Assembly: GCF_900452385.1 (NCBI RefSeq)
Contig: NZ_UGOA01000001.1
Location: forward strand, 2,996,001 to 3,060,000
Origin: Legionella donaldsonii
GTDB lineage: Bacteria > Pseudomonadota > Gammaproteobacteria > Legionellales > Legionellaceae
Direction: 5' to 3'
DNA: 64,000 nucleotides
Position numbers and translations under genes: made by a program. Below, in pieces: positions 36,496 through 46,089 of the stretch (the stretch's first letter is position 1; every line of letters starts with the position of its first letter). Below the pieces are notes generated by a model, which ran no database searches, was not told where the DNA came from, and was given only the letters and a program-made list of their open reading frames with translations.

Positions 36496-38397
36496 ATGCC
36501 ATTTGCAGAAGGATCCAAAACAGCTTTTCTCGGAGACCTCAAAGCCAGGGGAATTGCCTATAAGGTAGAAACCTGGACCAACTACATGGAAAATGTTGTA
36601 AAACGTAAAGCGGTTGTTGTCCAAGTTGACAATGAAAAGCAAGTACAAGAGGTCATGCGGGCCGTTAAAAAGCAAAATGCCCAACATACTGACCATAAAA
36701 TCAGTGTAAAAGGCACCGCAGGCTGGGCGGACAAAGAGCAAAGCTGGTGTTGTTTCCCTTGGGCAAAAGTACAAGAGCAACGCTACAATGAATCCTTTTC
36801 CTTCTCAGAAGGCTCCGTTGCTGATGTTATTATTCGCTTTAGTCCAAAATACCAGGGCGTAAAAAAACTGGGCGAAATGGAACATACTCCCTCTGTGGAT
36901 TCAAAGAACCCGCTCGATCGTCTTCGAGTTTACGAAATTTTAGTCACCGCAGGTGTACAAATCGCTAAACTTGCGCAAAAACTTAGAGATTTTGGACTTT
37001 CTTTAAGAACAGTCAGCATGCTTTCCTGGGCGAGCGCCGTCGGTTTGGCAGGCACCGGCGGGCATGGAACTGGCCGCGATGAACCTGCTTTCAGTGGCCA
37101 GATTACTGGGTTACGAATCTGTGATCATGATGGAAATATCCGGGAAATAACGGTTGGCGATGAAGACTTTGCTATCTTGTCTGCAGCCCACTCAGGTGCA
37201 TTAGGGATTGTTCTCAGCATGACGATGAAAGTCGTCGAAGCATTTAATCTGAAAGAGACCATTCAGAACTTCCCTGACGCAAAAGCAATGGGACCTCATC
37301 TAGGGAAACTCCTGGCAGAGAATCAATATTTTAGTTTAATTGGTGTTGGAGTCGGGAATCCCACCCCGCTTGATGAGTTATCTTCGCATGATAAATGGCA
37401 AATTCGTTTGTGGAATCACACCGACGAAGCGCCTACTCAACACTTAAATCCCCCTTATGCTGCTGATGCCCGTTCTTTGGCACAAGAATTAAGTGTAAGA
37501 GTCGGTGACTCTCTGCAAGAATTCCTCCTCGACTCTAAACTGATAAAACTCTTACCCTACTATTTATCGCTGGCTGCGACAACGATAACAGAAACGCGCG
37601 GAACGGATCCAATTGTTGATCATGAAAACAAAATTACCCATTATCAAACTGCTTTTCCCAAGAAAATGAGGGATACCAGTTATCTCTTACCAGTGAAAGA
37701 TGAAGAAGCAGGTGACGTACTCGCTGCTGTTTTGCAAAAAATTGAAGATTTAGCAAAAGCAGCAATAGCACGCGGTGAATGCCCTGTTACTTACGCTGTT
37801 TATGCACGCTACATCAAGGGAAGCAATGGCGGATTGTCCACGACATCAACCAGCTCGGAGGATGAACATATCCTGGCAATTGATATAGTCACCCATCCCA
37901 ATGCGCCGGGAATTGCCAATTTTGAGAAAGAATTGCTGGCCTATTTGTCCGAAATTGGCATTAAACCACGTTTCCACCTGGGTAAGAATTTTCCCTTCGG
38001 TATTCGAAGCTACACTGACTTTCTCAAACCTGAAGCCATTGCACAATATAAAGAAGCCCTGGTGAAATGGTATGGCAGCGAAGAAGCATTGGAAACCAGC
38101 CCTTTTATTACTCCTTACTTTGAACAAATGTTAAGCGAACAATCAGGTAAAGAGCTATTGTATTTGGCGCAGCCAGAACTGGAAGCGGCACCAGAGCATT
38201 CGCATGAAAAGTGCGCCTCCTTCCTGGAGAACTTGATTCCAGCAATAGAATTACTTCCCGTCCCTGGTAAAAACTCAAAACAACTAAAAGATGCTTTTTT
38301 AGGTCAATGCCGGGAATCTCTACGCGCATTAAAAGTAGAACAGGCAGAAGAGACCGAACAGCGGTTAGAGGACTCTCCGTCAACTGCATTGATTTAA
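36496..38397 (+). CDS. FAD-linked oxidase (sugar-lactone-oxidase-like)
   Basis: 633 residues from ATG 36496, five nt after AAGGAG (a GTG at 36490 overlaps that site). The N-terminal PCMH-type FAD domain contains VKGTAGW and VGLAGTGGHGTGRDEPAFSGQITGLRI, then DEDFAILSAAHSGALGIVLSMTMKV, as in aldonolactone oxidases and related VAO-family enzymes. The C-terminal substrate domain is unusual and longer than in the model enzymes. No signal peptide. Substrate unknown; stand-alone gene. Confidence 0.8.
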   Translation: MPFAEGSKTAFLGDLKARGIAYKVETWTNYMENVVKRKAVVVQVDNEKQVQEVMRAVKKQNAQHTDHKISVKGTAGWADKEQSWCCFPWAKVQEQRYNESFSFSEGSVADVIIRFSPKYQGVKKLGEMEHTPSVDSKNPLDRLRVYEILVTAGVQIAKLAQKLRDFGLSLRTVSMLSWASAVGLAGTGGHGTGRDEPAFSGQITGLRICDHDGNIREITVGDEDFAILSAAHSGALGIVLSMTMKVVEAFNLKETIQNFPDAKAMGPHLGKLLAENQYFSLIGVGVGNPTPLDELSSHDKWQIRLWNHTDEAPTQHLNPPYAADARSLAQELSVRVGDSLQEFLLDSKLIKLLPYYLSLAATTITETRGTDPIVDHENKITHYQTAFPKKMRDTSYLLPVKDEEAGDVLAAVLQKIEDLAKAAIARGECPVTYAVYARYIKGSNGGLSTTSTSSEDEHILAIDIVTHPNAPGIANFEKELLAYLSEIGIKPRFHLGKNFPFGIRSYTDFLKPEAIAQYKEALVKWYGSEEALETSPFITPYFEQMLSEQSGKELLYLAQPELEAAPEHSHEKCASFLENLIPAIELLPVPGKNSKQLKDAFLGQCRESLRALKVEQAEETEQRLEDSPSTALI

Positions 38398-38842
38398 ACC
38401 ATCTCGGGCCAGGGATCTGGCCCGCAATTCTTCGAGGACAAAGTGCATTAATACCCAATCTGCAATGTGATTTTTGGGCTGGCGAACAGCAGGGTCCTGA
38501 GATTGCATCCCGCAATTATGCTGCTCATTCGCACCAATCCTTTACATAAAGAAACACTATTGTTTGGCTTTGGGAGCGAATCATGTTGATGTGAAGCCGG
38601 TGTTACCTACGATGTTACGACGGATGGTGAAAAGTGTTTTGATTCATTCGTGTTGGGATATTTTTGAATTCCGGTTGCAGCCTCCGGCTTGCATTGGCTT
38701 CCACTTAGAATGCTGTACTCTTTATGCAAATGATAGAGCACCATTAGACCATAAAGGAATAATTATAAATAAAGTGTTTATATAATTGACAAATAGTAAT
38801 ATTAATTATAGGATCTGCCAAATTTATTTTTGGCACCATAAT
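38398..38842. other. 445-bp intergenic region with a GC-rich stem-loop
   Basis: CGGGCCAG-GGAT-CTGGCCCG (38405-38424) lies just after the oxidase stop codon and may help terminate it, although no T-run follows. The remaining about 400 bp carry short open frames without ribosome binding sites or recognisable products; none is called. Confidence 0.5.
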
Positions 38843-39580
38843 ATGACTGTACGTGAATTAGAAATTGATTTTATCCCTAAATTAATCGACGCTCTTAGGA
38901 AAGATATTGCAACAGCTAAACATAGTGGGGAAGTTAATTTCCAGGTCTTGGACACCGCAATATCCCTGCTGGGCGATGTTGATAAATACACTAGCCTAAG
39001 TTTAGAGGGATTAATGGTAGGGATTATCAATTTTGCGGTTTGCTTGCAAACTGATAAATATGCAAATATTTATACTCCAAGCATTGGTGAAGCGGTATCT
39101 AACCAATATCGGAGTGAAATTGAAAGTTGGTTTAATATGTATCGGATGGCACGAAAAGTGGCAGGTTCCCCCTTGTCAGCGACAAAAGCGTTGGAAATCG
39201 CGATCCGTACTATTGAACAGGCCTCTAGAAGCCCTTTGTATCTCACCCCTTGTCTCCCTCACACCTTAAAGGTCTATTTTGACTATCTGCAACAACTGGA
39301 TAGTACGTTTGTCCCCCCCGTAATTCCTACCGGCAGCACCTTTGCAAAATGGTCTAAGGAAGAGTTTATTAAGATGAAAGTCTACACCCCCTCTTCTTTA
39401 TTGAATTTATCTTTATTTGCAGCTAAAAAAGCAGTTACAACGCATGCATTGCCTATAGATCACCTCCCTGCTGATTTACAGGAAAAATTAACGGCCTTGC
39501 CTGCTGATGCGGGTAATGAGGCTACAGACGACATTGATCCTTTTATCCCGCCGCCAGGATCTTACTGTGCGATTATTTAA
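38843..39580 (+). CDS. protein with C-terminal CaaX box, effector candidate
   Basis: 245 residues from ATG 38843; the longer frame from TTG 38786 lacks a ribosome binding site. Mostly helical, with no known domain and no signal peptide. It ends PPPGSYCAII, so the last four residues Cys-Ala-Ile-Ile form a canonical CaaX prenylation motif preceded by a flexible proline-rich tail. Bacteria have no use for CaaX boxes, whereas several Legionella effectors (for example AnkB) are prenylated by host enzymes through one. Function otherwise unknown. Confidence 0.75.
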   Translation: MTVRELEIDFIPKLIDALRKDIATAKHSGEVNFQVLDTAISLLGDVDKYTSLSLEGLMVGIINFAVCLQTDKYANIYTPSIGEAVSNQYRSEIESWFNMYRMARKVAGSPLSATKALEIAIRTIEQASRSPLYLTPCLPHTLKVYFDYLQQLDSTFVPPVIPTGSTFAKWSKEEFIKMKVYTPSSLLNLSLFAAKKAVTTHALPIDHLPADLQEKLTALPADAGNEATDDIDPFIPPPGSYCAII

Positions 39581-39603
39581 TTAATTCAAGTTGCAGCCCT
39601 GTC

Positions 39604-39624
39604 GTCGGGCCCTCTTAGCCCGAC
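39604..39624. terminator. stem-loop after the CaaX-protein gene
   Basis: GTCGGGC-CCTCTTA-GCCCGAC, a perfect 7-bp GC-rich stem 23 nt after the stop codon, without a T-run. Confidence 0.4.
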
Positions 39625-39726
39625 ACTGCCTATACAATGCTCGACTAACCTGTTTTAAAAAACCTATTTTCTTTTTCTAAAATATTCTGCCATACCTTAG
39701 AAATAAGCAAGTAATCAATCATCGTT

Positions 39727-40464
39727 ATGCTCACAATGCAATTAAGGTTTTATGAGGAATTAAATGATTTTCTACCCCTAAAGAAGCGTAAAATACGCTT
39801 TTCACATACTATTATTCAACCAAGCACGATTAAAGATGTCATTGAATCTCTTGGCGTTCCCCATACAGAAATCGAGTTGATTTTAGTCAATGGAAAATCG
39901 GTCGATTTTAATTACCTGGTTCACGAACACGATGATATTTCTGTTTATCCGGTTTTTGAGACCTTTGATGTCAGTGAACTTATACGGCTTCGCTCGAAAC
40001 CGCTAAGAAACCCTCGGTTTATTTTGGATGTCCATCTTGGAAAACTGGCCAGGTATATGCGGTTACTTGGATTTGATGTGATTTATGAAACTGATTTATC
40101 GGATGAAATAATTGTGCAGCGTAGCAAGGAGGAGAAACGTATTGTCTTAACCCGCGATGTGGGTTTATTAAAGAATAAAGCGATTACTCATGGGCACTGG
40201 ATGCATCATACGGATCCCAATGAGCAAGTAAAAGAAGTATTAAAACAATTTCATTTAACCAAGCAATGCCATCCCTTTACGCGTTGCCTGTGCTGTAATG
40301 GGCTATTAAAGAAAGTGAAGAAAAATCAAATTATTACTGATATCCCTCCCTTAACCCAAAACTATTATCAATCTTTCATGCAATGCCAGACTTGTAAAAA
40401 AATTTATTGGCAAGGCTCCCATTACCATCAATTAAAAATTTGGCTTGCTAAACAGGTATCATAA
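39727..40464 (+). CDS. Mut7-C RNase with ubiquitin-like N-terminal domain
   Basis: 245 residues. Residues about 1-85 match the Mut7-C ubiquitin-like domain (beta-grasp, LRFYEELNDFL, LVNGKSVDFNYLV). Residues about 95-170 form the Mut7-C/DUF82 PIN-like RNase: RFILDVHLGKLARYMRLLGFD and RIVLTRDVGLLK carry the acidic residues. A zinc ribbon follows (CLCCNG near 199 and CQTCKK near 225). Probably an RNase or RNA-binding protein; the physiological target is unknown in bacteria. Confidence 0.9.
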   Translation: MLTMQLRFYEELNDFLPLKKRKIRFSHTIIQPSTIKDVIESLGVPHTEIELILVNGKSVDFNYLVHEHDDISVYPVFETFDVSELIRLRSKPLRNPRFILDVHLGKLARYMRLLGFDVIYETDLSDEIIVQRSKEEKRIVLTRDVGLLKNKAITHGHWMHHTDPNEQVKEVLKQFHLTKQCHPFTRCLCCNGLLKKVKKNQIITDIPPLTQNYYQSFMQCQTCKKIYWQGSHYHQLKIWLAKQVS

Positions 40465-40506
40465 CTCAATTTGCATGGACCCTATCCCAACAAGTTGCCA
40501 AAAACC

Positions 40507-41226
40507 TTATAAGGGACAATTAGGCTGCTGAGCCAACCAACTCTTCTTGTATTCATCGGCGTAACCATCCGCCAGACGGGTGGTTTCGGGCAGGCGATAT
40601 TTGGGTGATAGCTTTAATATCCATTCCCGTGCAGTGGATAGCGAGATTTTATGGCCGCTAGAGACGTAAACTGGTTTGACTCCGTTACGCGTCCTTAAGA
40701 CACAACCAATAATTGTTTTATGTTTATCGTAAAGATAAGAAAAACTCCCCCTTGATGGCCCGGGTTCCTCAGCGACTCCGCAAAGCCTGCTTTTGCCGCA
40801 GCCAATCGTTGGAATGTTATAAGCCAAGCCTAAATGACAGGCCAAGCCAAAGCCTCTTGGATGCGCGACGCCCTGACCATCGCAGACGATTAAATCTGGC
40901 AGTTGGTTTAACTTATCCAGTGCCTTGCTAATTGCTGGTACTTCGCGAAAGGATAAAAAACCTGAACAATAGGGAATAGTGATGGTAGACGTTGCTTCTT
41001 GCACCTCGCGAATTGCCAGAGAATCAGCATCGATAACGATAGCGACCGCAAACGCTTGATTCGTTGCTTTATCATAAGCGACATCAACACCAGCAACCGT
41101 TTCTATTGGTTTGTTTTGATCGTCCATACTGAGTAGGGCGGACCATTGGCGTTGATAAAGCATGGCTTGTTGGGTATTGAACTGACCTGCCAGAGTGATA
41201 TCGACCGGATTAATAAAATTCATCAT
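40507..41226 (-). CDS. nfi: endonuclease V
   Basis: Deoxyinosine 3'-endonuclease that starts repair of deaminated adenine. 239 residues: AGVDVAYD (catalytic Asp), the PYCSGFLSFREVPAI motif with Tyr wedge and Glu, DLIVCDGQGVAHPRGFGLACHLG (Asp) and KPVYVSSGHKISL. Last gene of the mmsA-mmsB-acs-nfi operon, 14 nt after acs. Confidence 0.96.
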   Translation of the reverse strand: MMNFINPVDITLAGQFNTQQAMLYQRQWSALLSMDDQNKPIETVAGVDVAYDKATNQAFAVAIVIDADSLAIREVQEATSTITIPYCSGFLSFREVPAISKALDKLNQLPDLIVCDGQGVAHPRGFGLACHLGLAYNIPTIGCGKSRLCGVAEEPGPSRGSFSYLYDKHKTIIGCVLRTRNGVKPVYVSSGHKISLSTAREWILKLSPKYRLPETTRLADGYADEYKKSWLAQQPNCPL

Positions 41227-41240
41227 GTTATCAACATCAA

Positions 41241-43112
41241 CTAGTCCGTTTTCCCCACCGCGTGTTTCATAAGCTCCGTGACCGTTTGCGGATTGGCCAA
41301 GGTAGATAAATCACCCAATTCAGCAAGTGTAGAGATTTTTTTATTAGCAATCTGGCGTAATATGCGACGCATAATTTTACCCGAGCGAGTTTTCGGTAAA
41401 TCAATAACCCACTCAATAACATCGGGTTTGGCAATGGCGCCAATGGTCGTTTTGACGATGTTAAGCAGTTCCTCTTGTAGTTGGGGACTGGGCTTTTGCC
41501 CTTCTTTCAAGCTAACAAAAGCGTAAACGGCTTGCCCTTTAATCTCGTGCTCAATGCCTACCACTGCCGCTTCGGCTACCAATGGGTGGGCAACCAACGC
41601 ACTTTCAATTTCAGCAGTACCGAGACGATGGCCAGCCACATTGAGGACATCATCAAGACGTCCGGTAATCCAGTAATCACCGTCACTATCTCGACGCGCA
41701 CCATCACCGGTCAGGTAATAACCATCCCTTAAATAAGTCTGACAATAGCGTGCATGATCACCGGCGATGGTCCTCGCCATGGAAGGCCAGGGGTATTTGA
41801 TGGCTAACAACCCTTCGCCAGCTCCTTTTATCTCCTTACCGTCTTCATCAAGTAATACGGGATAAATGCCTGGCATGGGGTGGCTAGCGGCTCCGGGTTT
41901 GGCTGCATGAAGATCGCCCTGCGGGCAAATCATGATCGCGCCGGTTTCCGTTTGCCACCAGGTATCAACGATGGGAGTATGATTTAAGCCAACAGTTTGT
42001 TGGTACCATTGCCAAACTTCAGGATTAATGGGTTCACCCACCGTACCTAATAGACGCAATGAGTTTCTACTTGTTGTCGTTAACCATTTATCACCTTCCC
42101 TTTTTAAAGCACGAATAGCAGTGGGAGCGGTATAAAAAACATTCACTCGATATTTGTCAATGATTTCCCAGCAACGGGCAGGTGACGGCCAGGTGGGGAC
42201 ACCAGCAAACATAAGCGTTGTAGTCCCATTGCATAAAGGGCCATAAACCACATAGCTATGCCCCGTTATCCAGCCAATGTCGGCAGTACACCAAAAAATG
42301 TCTTTATCCTTGCAGTTGAAAATATGCTGGTGACTATACGCGACTTGCACCAGATAGCCGCCAGTTGTGTGCACGACTCCTTTCGGTTTTCCCGTACTGC
42401 CCGAGGTATAAAGGATAAAGAGAGGATCTTCGGAATCCATTGATTCAGCAGGGCAAAAGTTACTAACCGTTTGCTTGAGTTCATTCCACCGGTGCTCCCG
42501 ATTAGCATCAAAGGGAACAGTCGTTTCCTGATGGCTAATCAACAACATTTGCAAGGGAAGTCCTTTACTCGCTTCATCCGCTTGCTGTTTAAGGGCAAAC
42601 TTTTTGCCGCCGCGCTGGTAACTATCTACCGTGATTAAGAGTTTGCAATTGGCAGCCTCTAAACGCTGTCTTAAGGCTGTTGCTGAAAAACCGGCAAATA
42701 CGACTGTATGTACGGCCCCAATTCGGGCACAGGCAAGCATCGCAATTGCGGCCTCCGGGATCATGGGCAGATAAATACCAACGGTATCGCCTTTACCAAC
42801 ACCCAGTTTTTTAAGGACATTGGCCATCCGGGATACTTCTTGATGGAGCTCGGCAAAAGTCAGAATGCGACTTTCATTCGGGTTATCGCCTTCCCAGATA
42901 ATCGCAGGATGGTTGGCTCTTGCAGGTAAATGTCGATCCAGGCAGTTGGCGCTGACATTCAGTTTGGCGCCTGTAAACCATTGCATGTCACCCTGCGTGA
43001 GGTTCCCTTTTAAAACGCTGTTCCATGGTTCCAGCCAATCAACATACTTCCGGGCTGTCTCAGCCCAAAATTGCTCTAAAGTGTCCTTTACTTCTTGCGT
43101 TGCATTTTCCAT
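41241..43112 (-). CDS. acs: acetyl-CoA synthetase
   Basis: AMP-forming acyl-CoA ligase, 623 residues. ANL signatures: FILYTSGSTGKPKGVVHTTG, the DTWWQTETGAIMI core with the Trp that limits the acyl pocket to acetate, GDGARRDSDGDYWITGRLDDVLNVAGHR and RSGKIMRR with the Lys subject to regulatory acetylation. Acetyl-CoA is the most likely product; propionate cannot be excluded since the gene stands in a valine-degradation operon that ends in propionyl-CoA. Seven nt downstream of mmsB. Confidence 0.92.
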   Translation of the reverse strand: MENATQEVKDTLEQFWAETARKYVDWLEPWNSVLKGNLTQGDMQWFTGAKLNVSANCLDRHLPARANHPAIIWEGDNPNESRILTFAELHQEVSRMANVLKKLGVGKGDTVGIYLPMIPEAAIAMLACARIGAVHTVVFAGFSATALRQRLEAANCKLLITVDSYQRGGKKFALKQQADEASKGLPLQMLLISHQETTVPFDANREHRWNELKQTVSNFCPAESMDSEDPLFILYTSGSTGKPKGVVHTTGGYLVQVAYSHQHIFNCKDKDIFWCTADIGWITGHSYVVYGPLCNGTTTLMFAGVPTWPSPARCWEIIDKYRVNVFYTAPTAIRALKREGDKWLTTTSRNSLRLLGTVGEPINPEVWQWYQQTVGLNHTPIVDTWWQTETGAIMICPQGDLHAAKPGAASHPMPGIYPVLLDEDGKEIKGAGEGLLAIKYPWPSMARTIAGDHARYCQTYLRDGYYLTGDGARRDSDGDYWITGRLDDVLNVAGHRLGTAEIESALVAHPLVAEAAVVGIEHEIKGQAVYAFVSLKEGQKPSPQLQEELLNIVKTTIGAIAKPDVIEWVIDLPKTRSGKIMRRILRQIANKKISTLAELGDLSTLANPQTVTELMKHAVGKTD

Positions 43113-43119
43113 GAACTAA

Positions 43120-44019
43120 TTAATCCTCGTCCTTATCCTGGGCAATAAGCTTGATAATGGCAGAGAAATCCATATGTCCCAGCCCTTTTTCATTCATTTT
43201 TTGATAAAGCGCCATGGCTTTAGCGCCCATAGGCGTTTCAACATTCACCATCGCGGCAGTACTTTGACTGAGCGTCAAATCTTTCAGCATCATCGCGGCA
43301 GTAAAACCGGGTTGATACGCATTATTCGCAGGAACATTGGGAAGGACATTGGGTACAGGTACATACTGACTCATTGCCCAGCATTGACCCGATGAACTAT
43401 TAACAACCTCATATAATTTTTGGTGCGACAGGCCTAGATGTTCAGCTAACGTAAACGCTTCTGATATGCCAATCATTGAAATAGCCAGAACCATGTTGTT
43501 ACAGATTTTGGCCGCTTGTCCGCTGCCGCCAGCACCAGTATGGATCAGTTTTTTGCCCATTGCGGATAAGATCGGTTTTGCTTTTTCAAAAGCCTGCTCT
43601 CTTCCACCGACCATAAAGGTCAAGGTTGCTGCAGAAGCGCCCGCTACACCGCCAGATACTGGGGCATCGATTACCTGAATGTGTCTTATGGTTGCGTGTT
43701 GATGGATTTCGCGACTTGTTTGTACATCAATAGAAGAGCAATCGATATACAATGCCTTAGGTGTTGTATGGGCAAAGAGCCCCTGTTCACCCAAGCAAAC
43801 CTGCCGAACCTGTTTCCCGGTTTGTAGCATCGTAATAATGACGTCTTGATTTTGAGCCGCTAGTGCCAGAGAAGACGCTTTAGAGCCTCCTGCAGCGACC
43901 AAGGCATCGACTGCTTTTGCCTGCAAGTCAAAACCCGTGACGGAATGCCCCGCCTTCACTAAATTAATAGCCATAGGCAAACCCATGTGGCCTAAACCTA
44001 CGAATCCAATGCGCGCCAT
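43120..44019 (-). CDS. mmsB: 3-hydroxyisobutyrate dehydrogenase
   Basis: NAD-dependent oxidation of 3-hydroxyisobutyrate to methylmalonate semialdehyde in valine breakdown. 299 residues: IGFVGLGHMGLPMAINLVKAG (NAD motif), DAPVSGGVAGASAATLTFMVGG (substrate motif), GSGQAAKICNNM with the catalytic Lys, and KDLTLSQ. ATG 44019 is preferred over 44025 since AGGAG lies six nt before it. It feeds MmsA, encoded just upstream in the operon. Confidence 0.95.
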   Translation of the reverse strand: MARIGFVGLGHMGLPMAINLVKAGHSVTGFDLQAKAVDALVAAGGSKASSLALAAQNQDVIITMLQTGKQVRQVCLGEQGLFAHTTPKALYIDCSSIDVQTSREIHQHATIRHIQVIDAPVSGGVAGASAATLTFMVGGREQAFEKAKPILSAMGKKLIHTGAGGSGQAAKICNNMVLAISMIGISEAFTLAEHLGLSHQKLYEVVNSSSGQCWAMSQYVPVPNVLPNVPANNAYQPGFTAAMMLKDLTLSQSTAAMVNVETPMGAKAMALYQKMNEKGLGHMDFSAIIKLIAQDKDED

Positions 44020-44108
44020 TCTCATCTCCTAACAATTTCTTTTGTAGCCAACCTGGTTACTTTGGAAAGTTTGACTACCTCATTTCCAGCCATCTCTTAA
44101 AAGCGTAT

Positions 44109-45608
44109 TTATCCATTTGTCGGCATCACAAAGCTGTTTTCACCAAGTTTCGTGGTAGGCCATTTACTGGTAATGGTTTTACGGCGAGTGTAAAAATTAA
44201 CACTTTCTTCACCGTGCATGTTCGTATCACCAAAAGAAGAGCGTTTCCAGCCGCCAAAAGGATGGCTTGCGATTGGAACTGGAATAGGGACATTGATGCC
44301 CACCATACCAACCTGGACGCGTTGACTGTATTCGCGGGCACTAAAGCCATCACGGGTAAAAATGGCAGTGCCATTACCATATTGATGGCGGTTGACCAGC
44401 GATAAGGCTTGCTCAAAATCAGGGACTCGGGCGACTACCAGAACCGGACCAAAAATTTCATTTTGATAGATAGACATGGACTCATTAACCTGATCAAAAA
44501 GGGAGGGACCGACAAAATAACCTTCTGGATGTTCAGGGTGCTTAAAGGAGCGGCCGTCAATTAATAATTTTGCCCCTTCTTCAACACCTTTATCAATAGC
44601 AGCCAGCACACGCTGTCTATGGGCACTGCTGATCAAGGGCCCCATATCACTATTGGCTTCATCACCAGCATTAATCCGAATCGCACGAACAAGGGGTATT
44701 AACTTATCCAGAAGTTTATCAGCCGTTTGATCGCCTACGGTGACCACGACTGAAAGCGCCATACAACGCTCGCCGGCTGAACCAAAAGCAGCACCCACAA
44801 TTGCATTGGCGGCCTGATCAAAATCAGCATCAGGCATCACCACACAATGGTTTTTTGCACCGCCAAACGTATGGGCCCGTTTACCATGTGCCGTGGCCGT
44901 TCGGTAAATCGCTTCGGCAACCGGGGTTGAGGCAACCGCAGTAAAGGCCGCAATATCAGGATGTGCCAATAGCTGTTCAACGGTATGTTTATCACCTTGT
45001 AAACAATTTGCCACACCGGCCGGTAAGCCTGCCTCAGTTAATAATTCAAACAAGCGAATGGTGGCCGAGGGGTCTTGTTCAGAGGGTTTTAAAATAAAGG
45101 TATTACCACAAGCAATAGCAGGGATAGTCATCCATACAGGCACCATAACGGGAAAATTAAAGGGTGAGACGCCAGCACAAACGCCTAAAGGCTGCCGTTG
45201 GGTATGGCAATCCATCTGAGTTGCCACGTCAGCGGAAAAGTCACCTTGCAATTGATTGACCAGTCCACAATTAAACTCAACCACTTCAATGGCGCGTAAA
45301 ATAGAACCCTTGGCATCCTCTAAGGTTTTACCATGTTCGCGGGTCACCAGTTTAGCAATATCAGACAGATATTTTTCCAGCAGCTCTCTAAATTTAAATA
45401 AAATCCTTGCCCTTTTAACGGGAGCGGTCTCTGCCCAGGAAGGCCAGGCTTCTTTGGCAATGGCCACCGTTTTATCACAAAGCGCTTTGTCAGCAAAATA
45501 AACCTGGCCAATTGCTTCGCCATTAGCCGGATTATAAATAGTATGAGAATTTGTGGTGGTTTCGAGCAGGGATTTGCCACCGATATAATGAGGAACCGTA
45601 TAAACCAT
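44109..45608 (-). CDS. mmsA: CoA-acylating methylmalonate-semialdehyde dehydrogenase
   Basis: Converts methylmalonate semialdehyde (or malonate semialdehyde) to propionyl-CoA (or acetyl-CoA), CO2 and NADH. 499 residues, aldehyde dehydrogenase family: VSPFNFPVMVPVWMTIPAI, TFGGAKNHCVVMPDAD and the nucleophile in GSAGERCMALS, typical of the MmsA group. First gene of the operon, with AAGGAG before the ATG. A palindromic repeat sits immediately upstream, between it and dodecin. Confidence 0.96.
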   Translation of the reverse strand: MVYTVPHYIGGKSLLETTTNSHTIYNPANGEAIGQVYFADKALCDKTVAIAKEAWPSWAETAPVKRARILFKFRELLEKYLSDIAKLVTREHGKTLEDAKGSILRAIEVVEFNCGLVNQLQGDFSADVATQMDCHTQRQPLGVCAGVSPFNFPVMVPVWMTIPAIACGNTFILKPSEQDPSATIRLFELLTEAGLPAGVANCLQGDKHTVEQLLAHPDIAAFTAVASTPVAEAIYRTATAHGKRAHTFGGAKNHCVVMPDADFDQAANAIVGAAFGSAGERCMALSVVVTVGDQTADKLLDKLIPLVRAIRINAGDEANSDMGPLISSAHRQRVLAAIDKGVEEGAKLLIDGRSFKHPEHPEGYFVGPSLFDQVNESMSIYQNEIFGPVLVVARVPDFEQALSLVNRHQYGNGTAIFTRDGFSAREYSQRVQVGMVGINVPIPVPIASHPFGGWKRSSFGDTNMHGEESVNFYTRRKTITSKWPTTKLGENSFVMPTNG

Positions 45609-45628
45609 TGCGAAACTCCTTCAGAATC

Positions 45629-45750
45629 AGGACTTACGAAAAACGCCGTTCTCTTCGTTAAAATTTGATTTTAATTCAGTCATTTAGTGAAGCTAAACTC
45701 CCTCACTAAAATCAAATTTTGCCTCGACCTCAACGCTTTTCGCAAGTCCT
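45629..45750. repeat. long imperfect palindromic repeat element
   Basis: The outer arms AGGACTTACGAAAAACG (45629-45645) and CGCTTTTCGCAAGTCCT (45734-45750) are inverted with two mismatches. Inner arms AAAATTTGATTTTAA (45660-45674) and AAAATCAAATTTT (45708-45720) continue the symmetry. The whole about 122-bp unit can fold into one long hairpin and encodes nothing. It looks like a dispersed MITE/REP-type element; only one copy was noticed in this window. Confidence 0.7.
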
Positions 45751-45765
45751 GCATATCACTTTAAA

Positions 45766-45948
45766 TTAATCAGAAAAAAGACTGAGTGTCACTTGATAAT
45801 GGCGCTTATCGTCACCCACATGTACGCCGCGCGTTTCTATTATTTCAAAGTAAGAATGCTGTTCCACAGCTTTTTGCAGGGCATTTTCAACTGCATCAGT
45901 GATACCTGAATCTGAATAGCCGGTGTAATCTCCTATTTTTGTCGACAT
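45766..45948 (-). CDS. dodecin family flavin-binding protein
   Basis: 60 residues from ATG 45948, chosen over 45954 because AAGGG lies 9 nt before it. It has the dodecin pattern: a short strand, one helix (GITDAVENALQKAVEQHS), then two strands, FEIIETRGVHVGD and HYQVTLSLFSD. Dodecins assemble as 12-mers that store or buffer flavin. Stand-alone gene. Confidence 0.88.
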   Translation of the reverse strand: MSTKIGDYTGYSDSGITDAVENALQKAVEQHSYFEIIETRGVHVGDDKRHYQVTLSLFSD

Positions 45949-46089
45949 CTGCATATCCCTTCAGATTGTTATGAATAGTCAGTTTAGCATGAACTGTAAT
46001 GAATATCTTGTAAGAATCATTGATAAAAATTGTCTAGAGTATCGATTTATTTAATAATAAAAAACCGATGTGTACCAGGGATAGTAAGC

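Noticed and set aside
38307-38785. Short plus- and minus-strand frames after the FAD-linked oxidase
   Set aside because: They overlap the oxidase end and a GC stem-loop and lack ribosome binding sites and family features.
41241-43112. Propionyl-CoA synthetase (prpE) instead of acs
   Set aside because: The DTWWQTETG core with the pocket Trp fits acetate-specific enzymes better; the operon context leaves some doubt.
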